Origin: Antitrichia curtipendula
Taxonomy: Eukaryota; Streptophyta; Bryopsida; Hypnales; Leucodontaceae
Assembly: GCA_951230915.1 (NCBI GenBank)
Contig: OX579639.1
Span: 23,064,001 to 23,128,000 of the forward strand
Reading direction: 5' to 3'
DNA: 64,000 nt
Of this stretch, positions 37,189 to 46,888 are shown piece by piece. A program made the translations under genes and the position numbers. Under the pieces are notes generated by a model that did not search any database, was not told the DNA's origin, and worked only from the letters and a program-made list of their open reading frames with translations. The first letter of the stretch is position 1, and every line of letters begins with the position of its first letter.

Positions 37189-38389
37189 ATAACATTCAAG
37201 AGCCTTCAGAGAGGTTGCCTTTGCCTCTCTGAAGTCTTCATCCACGAAATGCATCCACATATTATTAATGTAAGCTTCAGGACCGAGACAATGGCAATAC
37301 ATTTATGGTGCGATATATTTTTTTGGCTAATTTTAGGATAAAATATACAAACAATTAACTATAGAGGTAGATGGTCTGTCAAAATCCAAAGAACTTTTTG
37401 AGTATTATACCAATGAAATCTTACCATTTATAATCAATAGCTTCTTTTGAGTTTACTGACAATAGAGAAGCTCTTTATGTACACTCGGGGTGGTAGGAGA
37501 TAGAACAACCCATGTGGGATATGTAATTTAGAGTTTGTAATTTCTCAACCGCTCATAGTTAAGTCTAAAGTAGGAATTGTGTTAAAATTATAATTTCAGA
37601 CCTCATTTAGGCATAGTTTAATACCTTTTTTCAAAAGAATTTGAACTAAAAAAAGTTGTGAAATCAAGCTAAGTTTCATCTCCAAAAATCCTTTTTAGAT
37701 TTAAATCTTCCACTCAAAAGTTATGGACAAATTTCAGAGAGGATGTATGAAAATGTCAAAAAAAATCCTTTCAAATCCCTCTATGAAATTTGTCTATAAC
37801 TTTTGAGTGGAAGATTAAAATCTCAAACGGATTTTTGGAGATGAAATTTAACTTGATTCTACAACTTATTTTAGTTCAAGGTATTTTGTAAGAAGTTATT
37901 TTACTATGCCTAAATGAGGTCTGAAATTATAGTTTTAACACAATTCCTACTTTAGACTTAACTATGAGCGGTTGAGAAATTACAAACTCTAAGTTACATA
38001 TCCCACATGGGTTGTTCTACCTCCTACCACCCCATATGTACATAAAGAGATTCTCTTTCCTAAAAGTAACCAAAATAAGTTATTGACGGCAAATGCTCAG
38101 ATTTCATTGGTATAATACTCAAAAAATTCTTTGAGTTTTGACAGACCATCTATCTTTATAACTATTTGTTTGTATATTTTGTTCTACCTCCTACCACCCC
38201 AGTAACCCGATTGTGCAGTCATGACCTTGGCACTGAGCAGAAGTCTGACATTATTGACGCGTGGCTTATTAGCTAATGTTGGGTGTGGAATATTTCACAC
38301 CATTTCATCCTTTGGATGAAATGATGTGGAATATACCACATCATTCCGTCAGAGGGAAGGCAGCTGCTCTCACAGCTCTTGAATGTTAT
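37189..38389. mobile_element. 1.2-kb snapback (foldback) transposon, left copy
   Basis: The unit starts ATAACATTCAAGAG and ends CTCTTGAATGTTAT, an exact 14-bp inverted repeat. The interior is itself a long inverted repeat: the arm from about 37340 to 37755 pairs with about 37780 to 38170, centred near 37765. For example gggtggtaggagatagaaca near 37488 is mirrored by ttctacctcctacc near 38021. The single strand could fold into a hairpin over most of its length. A second copy lies at 47796-49000 in reverse orientation. No target duplication is obvious for this copy. Apparent frames such as the one at 37141-37341 are repeat sequence, because the same peptide is encoded by the other copy. Confidence 0.8.
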
Positions 38390-38916
38390 GGTGGTTGTGC
38401 ACATGAGCGTCGACTTCCTCAAGTTTCTCTGGCAACACGATTTGGAAATATCAAAGCCTAAGATGTGGGGTAGAATTTCAAACGAATTTCAAAACATTTC
38501 TTATCAGCAATATGTACCCCACCTTTTGGGGCATTTTTTTTCCTTCCCCCTTCAATAGTTGTGTTGCAAAGGTAAAGTTGCCTGTAACTTTTTTTCTTTT
38601 CTTTTTTTCTTCCAAAGGTAGAGTTGACTGATTGCCCAGCTCATCCCCAGCATTTCAGTCCACCACCACTTGCATGATATGATCTTACAAAGGTTTAAAG
38701 GTGGCATGTTTTTTTCTTCCAAAGTGGGCGTTGACTGCTTGCTGACTGAGCTCATCCAAAGCAAAGGTCCTCCGTCTAGTGGTTCTTATACGCTCACTAC
38801 GCGTACTGGTTTCCGTCCACCAGCTCTTTGCATGCACTGTAGGCACTTTGAGAAAGAAATCAGTGGCGGGTCTCTTGACAATTCTTGTTGAACGCCGAGG
38901 GCGGGGACAACATGCA

Positions 38917-39198
38917 TAAGGTAGAGCCACTTTTAAAAGCGATCTGGGCTTGAAAAGCAATCTCTAACATGGGGGGTACATTTTTGCTTTCTTCAATGTA
39001 CCGATAGTATACATTTCAGGAGGAGATCGCTTTGAGTGGCCTGACTGCGTTTCAACTTCAAAAATTTGTAACTAATTGCATGAAGGTCCAAAAAAAGTTA
39101 CCCTGCTCTAAAAGCGACTTCCAACATGAAGGTACAGTTTTCTTTCTTCAATGCATTTACAATGTACATTTTCAAGAGGAGGTTGCTTTGATTGACTA
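38917..39198. repeat. Diverged repeat cluster with 'aaaagcgac' boxes
   Basis: The module aaaagcRaYctctaacat ... ttgctttcttcaatgtacc ... atacatttcaggagg occurs at about 38935-39020. It recurs at about 39110-39190 and 39680-39750, and more distantly near 9660, 3230 and 41530 (partly inverted). It begins TA-AGGTAGAGCC, like the left end of the AGGTAG family. I cannot place a right end with confidence. Confidence 0.5.
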
Positions 39199-39613
39199 AG
39201 GTAGGAGGCTCTGAAAGCCAGCATCTAAGGGCTGGTCTGCCTTTTTCATGTGGTTTCTTGGATGGGATTATTTTTAGCTCATTTTTCAGACAAAAAAAAA
39301 TAGATTTTGATTGTAACACAAGTTGTTTCGTATTTTTTGAAGCATTTTTAAATTACTTATGAATTTTCAAGCGTGATGAGTCATAGGTCCCTATTTATGA
39401 CCCTAGGTCTTCCATAAATCGTTCACATGCAATTTCTAGAGAGAAATGGGGAAAACAAAGAGAATGATTGGCTCTTGCAATTAAATAATATTTTTCTTAC
39501 CGATCCATTCAATGACTACAAAAGGTCCATTTAAAGACCACCTTATGTCCATTTCAGGCGAATCTATATGGGCAATTCTAAATGCCCGCTTGCTTTCAGA
39601 GCCTCCTACCTTA
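39197..39613. mobile_element. TA-flanked AGGTAG-type element, 413 bp
   Basis: It starts AGGTAGGAGGCTCTGAAAGC (39199). The reverse complement of its end starts with the same 20 bases (to 39611). TA flanks both ends. This is the best-preserved inverted repeat of the family. It is inserted within the 38.9-39.9 kb repeat cluster. Non-coding. Confidence 0.8.
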
Positions 39614-40342
39614 TTACGTTTCAACTTCAAAAATTCATAACTAGTTGTACAAAGGTCCAAAACAGAGACCCTATTCTAAAAGCGACCTCTAACATAGAGT
39701 TACATTTTGCTTTCTTCAATATACCAAAAGCATACATTTCAGGAGGGGATTGCTTTTGGTGACCACTACATTTCAACTTCAAAAATTCATAACTAATTGC
39801 ACAAAGGTCAAAAAAATATGAAACGACTTGGATGTGATGCAAATTCCTTTTTTTCTTCCTACAAAAATTTACTGAAAATTGTTTAGCTTCCCCCAAATGC
39901 AATTAGCTCTTGAAAAGGTCGCTTTAAGAGTGCAGACCACCTTATATGCCTTTGGTTCTTTGGTTCCATGCTGGCCCAATCCCGGAACTAGTGCAAAGGT
40001 CATGTATGGGGGCTGTACATTCCCCCATGCCAATCAGACATCACTTTTCCGGGATGGGTTTATTGAATCCAAGAAGTTGCAGACAACATTTGCACATGGC
40101 CAGCAAGGACAATTCTCAGTCACACAGTCCTTGTTTGCTGAGCTTTCTCTCTTTGATAGAGGAGTAGCCTTCCCTTAACCTCTCAAAAATTAAACCCCAA
40201 TGGCATTAGCCTTTTTAGCCAAAATCAGGGTTTAGGCGGACGCCGATCTTTGAGGCATCATATGATTCTTATTTCAGCAATTTGGTTGATTCACAAAAAA
40301 TGGCAGTTGAAAATAGTGTCAAACCTAAGGAAGTCTGCACTC
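39614..40342. other. Repeat-derived intergenic DNA
   Basis: It begins with further copies of the 'aaaagcgac' module (to about 39930). From 39950 to 40180 two overlapping frames read through non-repetitive sequence, but neither resembles a known protein. No gene is called. Confidence 0.4.
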
Positions 40343-41345
40343 TTAACCCATAAAGGACCAAGTGTCTGTTCAATGTATGCAAGAAATCTTGGGTAGGTTC
40401 CTACAAAGTTATTTTGGATCGGATGTTTATGAAATTCATACACAATGTGTAAACATGTACCTCCTTGGTGAAAAATTAACTTTTTTTTTTATTGAGTGCC
40501 TTGATCAAAAGTCATGCTACCTTGAACTTTTGAGGCAACTTGGGCAATTTGAAAATCTTTGGAATTTTTTTGCAAAAATGCTCATCAGACGATTTGGGAA
40601 TCTTTTGAAATTTGGCATGTATGTAACTAGTAAAATACAGCATACCATTGTCTCCCAAAAAATAAATTTTAGTCTTCAAATCACATTTTAAGAAGAGTCT
40701 AACTTTTTTAGCTACGTTGGGGTGGTTTCAAGAAAAAAACATTTTTTTCTAACTTCAAATCATATTATCTTGCAATCTATGAAGTCTAAATTCTTGAAAA
40801 TTTTTCTATATATTTCAAATGTGTGTGTCTCTAACTTTTCACCCTTTGGATTTCAAATAAAAAATTTCCTCATTGCACAAAAAATCATCAAAATTACTTG
40901 TGTATTGCCAATTTACTGAACCTCCTTGCATTGCAGGGTGATTTAGAATAAATTAAACTCCAAATATAATTTTAATTTTTTCCATGAGTGGATCTAGTAT
41001 CATATATTTTTGAATAGTCAAAACCCTTATTTTCACATAGAGCAAAAAATTTACTCCAAAAGGGCCCAAAGTCTATTGACTATGTTTTGTAGGAATGAAT
41101 TTATTTTTTATTTTTTACTTCAAATGTTATAATCTTTCAATCATGCGTTCAAATGGGCTGAATTTTTTTCCACAATTTGGTAAAATAATTTACTTTTTTT
41201 CTTACGAACAATTTTTCAAAAAATGGTTTCAATTTTCATTTTTGAATAACATACCAAAAAATCCATAGTTTTTGACAATGTCTCTATAAACACACACCAC
41301 CCTCACCCCCCACCCCCTGCGGTCCTTAAGTCCTTTAGAAATTAA
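40343..41345. mobile_element. Probable TTAA-flanked element, diverged
   Basis: The left end reads TTAA-CCCATAAAGGACC (40343-). The right end, reversed, reads TTAA-TTTCTAAAGGACT (from 41345). The 995-bp interior shares short phrases with the CCCTAAAGG family (a 'cttgcaat...ctgaaattttt' type passage), but terminal decay makes this less certain than the other copies. Confidence 0.45.
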
Positions 41346-42159
41346 AGTGACCTTTTATGAGATGATTGCATTTTGGAGGAAGCCGAATGCCTTGAAATAA
41401 TTTTTAGTAAAATTTTCATAGGAAGAAAAATGGAATTGGCATCTAACTCAAGTTGTTATATATATTTTTGGATGTTTGAGGAATTAATTATGAATTTTTG
41501 AAGTTCAAATGCAGTGATCACTAAAAGCGCCCCCTTCTAAAATGTACATTGTTTGTACATTGAAGAAAGAAAAATGTACCAACAAGGTCTTTTTTAGAGC
41601 ACCCTACCTTACTTAAAAAGTGATTAGCAAAATGTGGGGACCAGCGCTTCCAGAATACTTTTAGGGTATTTCGCAGCGAAGCTATAACCGTGTCTGACAG
41701 GAAGCTATTACCGCGAAAGTTCAAGGGATTGGTAAAAAACGCCAGATAAATTTCTTTAAAAAAACTAGTGTTTTGTCTTTTTCTTTTTCTCGTGGTAGGT
41801 GCCAACTTGCGAAAAGTATTCGAATTGAATACATTACTTCTGAATTTGAGTGCTAACTTTTGTGAAGTGACTTTGTTGGAAATGCTAAGGAGGGGCAAAA
41901 TTTGTTGAAAATATGCGATTTTTGTTTCGATTTACTGTCATACAAAAGTTCAAATAGAAACTTCGAACTCAAATGTAATAACAAACATTCAAATTAAAAT
42001 TGGAATTCCAATGTCATAACAAGGATTGCAATTCAATTGTGATAACAAGCATTTGAACTGAAATTCTTATCTAATTGTGATAACAAGCATAAAGCAAATC
42101 ACAGTGAAACTCAAGCACAAAAGTGACAAACAAAAGTGACACAGAAAAGAATCAAAAGT
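41346..42159. other. Repeat remnants, no gene seen
   Basis: The segment 41360-41610 is an inverted, diverged copy of repeats at 9650-9890 and 39600-39910, ending CCTACCT-TA at 41609 like an AGGTAG-family right end. From 41930 to 42090 the phrase aattgYgataacaagcatt and close variants recur about four times. Confidence 0.45.
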
Positions 42160-42223
42160 CACTAATTGGGGAATTGAACCCCACTTGCATAAAGCAAGAC
42201 TGCCCAAAATTACAGTATTAGTG
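42160..42223 (-). ncRNA. tRNA-like fold (degenerate or tRNA-derived)
   Basis: Read on the minus strand, CACTAAT at the 5' end pairs perfectly with ATTAGTG at the 3' end. A T-arm of TGGGG-TTCAATT-CCCCA sits in the right place, preceded by a CTTG/CAAG stem with a 7-base loop and a short CTG/CAG stem resembling a D-arm. At 64 bases it is shorter than a normal nuclear tRNA: the variable loop is missing, the anticodon stem is 4 bp, and U8 is not conserved. I do not claim a functional tRNA. Confidence 0.3.
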
Positions 42224-42454
42224 GCTTGCACACACAAACACACAAACGACAAAAAAATAGAATAATTAAGTCCAAACTCCTCCACTCTTGGTCTCCCGCT
42301 TGCACAAGAGCGCCCTCCGCCTGCAGCCTCGAAGAGAGTCGATTTCGAATCATGCGAGAGAAATTTCTTCAACGTCAAGGATTTTACTGCCTTAAGTCCA
42401 AAGCTAGCAAAATTTGATGAAAACTAAGGATTGAAAGGGGGAGGATACTGGAAA

Positions 42455-45361
42455 CTAAGACAGATCACACATCTCCATGGCGGCCCACTTTGACCGCATT
42501 TTTCCAAGACTCAATGGCAGTCTTGTATGGGAAGTTCTCCAATGAATAATATTTTTGCCCAAACATGCGGACCACCATGGAAGGTGCTTCTCCAGCCTGT
42601 TTCGTTGGCAGGACTTCAAAAACTTCAGGGTAGAGAAACAACGTTCATCTTCCACGGACCCCAGGACCAAACACATGCCAATTTCGGCCACCTTAAAGTA
42701 CTCCGAGATTAGTTTCCGCAAGTGCCGTAACTGAGAAAGAGTCCGCCAGAGTTCAATCACTGGATTCACGCGGCCAGATGCTGCACAGGCTTCTTCACAG
42801 TTAGCCCTCATAGTCAACTTAAACAAACCTTGTTGATTGTCCAAATTCGAGCCAGAGAGCATCTCAGGGGCAGTGTAAGAGGTTCCTCCCTCATGCAATG
42901 GCAGCCCTGCATTCAACAGCCTTGGGTGAGAATAGAACTGCTTCAAAACATTCAAATGATGAGCGAAGCTCTCTTCAGACCCTGCTTGCTTCCAATATTG
43001 CGGATACATGATACCAAAAGCGTCCAGTAACTCTTGCTGCGGAAAGCGCCAATCCAGCTCATCAGACAAGGACTGAGCGATCTCTGCCAGACCGCACAGT
43101 ACACTAAGGTCAGTGGCTGTAGTCATTCAAAGGACCTAAGATATAAGGAACATGCAAAAAACCGCAGCTACTAATATGCAAATGAATTGCCAGGAATCAT
43201 GAACAGCAGTTTCGAAATTCATGAAATCCTCACCTGTAGAGTGCGAACCAATAGACCACCATTGAAAAAAAAATGGAAAGCAAAAAAAGGAAAACAAGAA
43301 AAGTGGAAAAAAAAATGGAAAGCAAAAAAATGAAAAAAAAAAAACGTGAAAAAAAAAATAGAAAGCAAAAAAAGGATAACAAAAAAAGTAGAAAAAAAAA
43401 TGGAAAGCAAAAAAAATGAGAAGTGAAGTGCCCTCACCTGCAAACTGTCGCTGAATGTTGCATTGTGTGCGTTGGAAAGCATCCTTCGTCACAAAAAGAT
43501 GTTCTCCTGTCACTTTGCAATGACAACGAGCAAAGACTGCGGTAACACCAAAATTGAGTACTAGGTAAGAAACACCTTCTCCTTCCATCACCCTCCACTC
43601 CATTGGGATTTCAGAACACGTGAGTGAAATTAGTTCTTGGTATCGCTTGAACTCTGCTGTTAAGAATGCAGTACTCTCATCTACAAACATCTTAGCCAAG
43701 TCGGCTTGGCAAACTTTGATGGACTGGAAAAAGTCACAGATGAAGATGTCACAACTTTGGGACAGCTTGATCAAGCAGTGAACAATGTTCAAAAGCGGAA
43801 TGAAACAAGCCAGGGAAAGCAAAACCTCAATATCAGAGAGATAATCAAAGTTAGCAGCAGTTGGCCCTTTCTGTCCACTAGCAGCCGTATCGACACCCAT
43901 TTTGACGAGGAGCGTCTTGTATTCGGCCATGATGCGTTGGGCAGGACTCTGCATGGATATCCATCTGGTCTCCACATTCCTCAACATTTTATTGCCCTTA
44001 GTTTCCATCAAATCTGCAAGCTTTTGAAGCTTAGAGTGTCTTTTGTGAGAATGACAAAAGTATGAGTACAGCGATTGGCACATTGCCTCCAAGCGGGACA
44101 CCAGGGGGTAGTTGGACAAGGTCTCGACGACCAAGTTGATGCAGTGCAAGGCACAACTAGCACCAAGACAAAACGGTGCCCATTTCTCCCGGATCTGAGT
44201 GGACACGCCAGTTCTGGCTCCCTAGAACGTGCTCACGCCATCTGCCCCAAACGACACCAACTTACAAGCAATCTCTTCTACAGTATGTCCGCCCTCTCCA
44301 ATCAAAGCCTGCATAATGACGTTAGTAAGATGATCTGCAGTACCACAATCTGAGACGCATGAGAGATGAAGGAGGTGGGGGATTCTCTCCCAAGAATCAA
44401 CCGCATACACATGCACTCCGATCCACAATGTATTGTCTACAGCTGTGACTTCATCGGCGCTAATAGAAATGAACCTCGCATTCTGTACAACGTGTTTTAA
44501 AGCAGCCAAGACACAAGAGTGAAGGTGTTCCGCCATATCCCACCCAGACGTCTCTGACCAGTGCTTTTGGGAGACATTTTTTACCTTTAGGTGTCGCAAC
44601 AAATACTACTCACGCTCATAGTCACACATAGGACGACTGGAATTCAAAACCTGAAATAGGGTTGAGAACTGCACTTCCTTTTTGTGGAGTTGTCCATCGA
44701 AGCCCGCAAGCAACTGCTCTACTACAGTGCCGCTCACCCGTCGCGCTGCCCACAGCTTCGTGAACTGCAGATGTTTGCAGTCCTGCTTCACATATGCGTC
44801 TTCCTTCTTCAAATGTGGGAAAGGTTCGCCGTCAGCCTTGCAAGTCCTCTTGCCTTCATGCTTCTCCAAGTTATCGCCTTTCGGGACCATGATCTTCCGC
44901 CTACCGCTCACCGCGCTGCAGCTTTTGCAAACAAACCCCGTCAAGTTTCCAGTAGCATCAAATTCGCCTTCAGCCCACGTAAATTTGCACGCCTACACTT
45001 CTTGCCATCGTCGCGTGGTGGTGCTGGGCTGAATTCGTCGTCTCTTCCGCGCCGGTTTTTTAATCTCGGCACTTTCAGTCAACAGATCGGGCCGCTCTGC
45101 TGAGACTACCGTTGCCTCTGAGAGGGAAGGGAATCGGGGTAGCACACCTTGGAACGACTCTTCTAGGTGCGTCTCGGAGATGCAAGTGATGTCCTTCACG
45201 CCTTCCCCAACAGCAGCAAGTGGTAGGTATTTCCCCAAGCCGGGCGAGTTCCGTGCAGCCCCGAAAGTACGTACTTTGAAGTTTGCCAGCAACTTCAATC
45301 TAGGCGTCATTGCTGAATCTACAATCTTGCCCAACCAAAGCAACCAGCACAACCAGTACAA
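42455..45361 (-). pseudogene. hAT-superfamily transposase relic
   Basis: The pieces 45361-44996, 44992-44609, 44605-44225 and 44221 onward are all in one frame, broken only by stop codons at 44993-44995, 44606-44608 and 44222-44224, each of them TAG. An N-terminal KPARKRRR basic stretch (possible nuclear signal) is followed by a zinc-finger-like CKSC...H...C segment. A central catalytic-like region (SADEVTAVDNTLWIGVHVY; ALHCINLVVETLS) comes next. The C-terminal segment (43126-42455) contains SVEDERCFSTLKFLKSCQRN, the hAT dimerisation signature. An intron or insertion with a purine-rich microsatellite separates centre and C-terminus; a donor (gcag|gtgagg) lies near 43430, but the acceptor is unclear because in-frame stops precede 43126. 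The protein cannot be made as it stands. Terminal repeats were not found, so element ends are unknown. Confidence 0.78.
43262..43425. repeat. Purine-rich microsatellite inside the transposase relic
   Basis: Irregular units of the form gaaaaaaaaatggaaagcaa repeat about seven times. It probably lies in an intron or in a later insertion. The Phe-rich minus-strand frames across it are artefacts of the repeat. Confidence 0.85.
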
Positions 45362-46888
45362 CCCAAAACAGAAGGGCGGAAAACAAGGTACAACAGCACC
45401 GTTATCAAGAAAAAAAAATGGAAATCAAATTGTAAGCACCCATTGAAGACTCAAGAGCGTCTCAGAAATGCATACAAATAGCAGGGAATCACAATCAACA
45501 CATGCTAAATTGCCAATGAAAAACAACTGAAGAAACAAGGCAGAGGTAACCAATTCACCAGAGGTCTCGCAACTCAAATTGCAGCACCAGGAAGCCAAAT
45601 CGCATCGCTAGGGAGCCAAATCGCATCACCAGGAAGCCAAATCGCAGCGCAACAAAGCCAAATCGCAGCACAAGGGTGCCAAATCGCAGCGCAAGGGTGC
45701 CAAATTGGAACGCAAGGGTGCGCAATTGTCAAAAAAGCCAAATGGAAGCGGTGAGAGTGTGAGACACGATGCACAACCGCTGCATTTCTAGGTACCCAAG
45801 AGGCCCAGACACACAAGCAATGTACAAAAAATTGCCACGCACCCAACGGCCCAAGGAGCCTCCATTTCCCGATTGGAGTGAATGCGCGAGAAATCCAAGA
45901 CAGTAAACGTTGCGCATTGCTCAGAAATCACAATGACTCATCGCTCAGACGCTCACTCTCGATCAGAGTCTCAGAAGTTCACAACAAACGAAGAAGTGGC
46001 AGGACTGCAGGAAGCCAGGCAATCTGCCATCCCGCCTCCAATTCGCAGCAGAGGTCGTAAAAATGGCGCTCCACAATTTGAAAAAACAATACTCTAGTGC
46101 AGCTTGCATTCAAACCAAAATTAATGCGAAGTTCTGTACGCTCGAGGAGAAATAAGTACAACATCAAGAGTAATTGCTACCTGAAGGATGCAAGGGGGAG
46201 AATGCGAGCTAAAACCCAGCTTGCGACGGAGGAGACACGGGTATTGATGGCTGCGACATCAACGGTCACGATGTAGCCGCCAACACGAAGATCGAACGGC
46301 TGAGGTAAGTTTTCCGCTAACCCTATTTCCGTGCAGTTGCATTTTGGCTAACCCTATTCCCGCTAAGCAGTGGATGAATGCGAATTGCAGGTTGGATGAA
46401 ATCGCAATTTTGCCATCAACTGCTCCGAAAGTGTGAAAACTTGCTCAAAATTCAGGTTTTACAAAAAAAAAGGTAATAGAACTTTAGCACGGGGAAAGCT
46501 TTGGTAGAACCGGAGCGATTTTTAGCCACTTTAGGGAACATTGGTGGGGACAATTCACCATAGTACATGGTAGATCATAAGCATAGATGTGGTGCCTCAA
46601 ATTGGACTTCCAAACTACTTTACATGAGGACACTTTTGGTCACATGGGGTTAAGCTTCGAGATTATGTTTCAAGAAAAAACTCTCCATGACTACCATTTT
46701 TTTTATTGCAAAGACCTACAATGAAATGAGCATATCCAACCATGAGATCTTCTATTAATCTTGTATGGAAATGTATAGAATTTTTTTCAAAAACTTTGAA
46801 TAAGTAGGATGTAATATATTAGACTTCAAAGTGAAATGAAAGGCTTTTTTGTACCTTGCTATATCAAGTTTTGAGAATTTTAATCCTT
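45362..46888. other. Upstream side of the transposase relic, no intact gene
   Basis: Apart from the 21-bp minisatellite, I see no recognisable coding sequence. It may include the 5' end of the hAT element. At about 46300-46370 the phrase gctaaccctattYccg occurs twice. Confidence 0.4.
45585..45728. repeat. Minisatellite of about 21 bp (gccaaatcgcagc-type units)
   Basis: About seven units built on gccaaatcgcaKcRc, plus a variable 6-8 bases, lie in tandem. On the minus strand they read as a seven-residue repeat ending AIWL or AIWH. That periodic peptide is probably not a real protein. Confidence 0.8.

Noticed and set aside
37141..37341. Plus-strand frame (TFKSLQRGCLCLSEVFIHE) as a conserved small protein, since the same peptide is encoded at 48.8-49.0 kb
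   Set aside because: The peptide is shared because both are copies of the snapback repeat; conservation is at the DNA level.
43219..43482. Phe-rich membrane-like protein on the minus strand
   Set aside because: It is the translation of an A-rich microsatellite.
42455..45361. Alternative genetic code reading TAG as an amino acid
   Set aside because: UGT80, UVR8 and the partial kinase all end in TAG at the expected family length or tail, so TAG is a stop in this genome.
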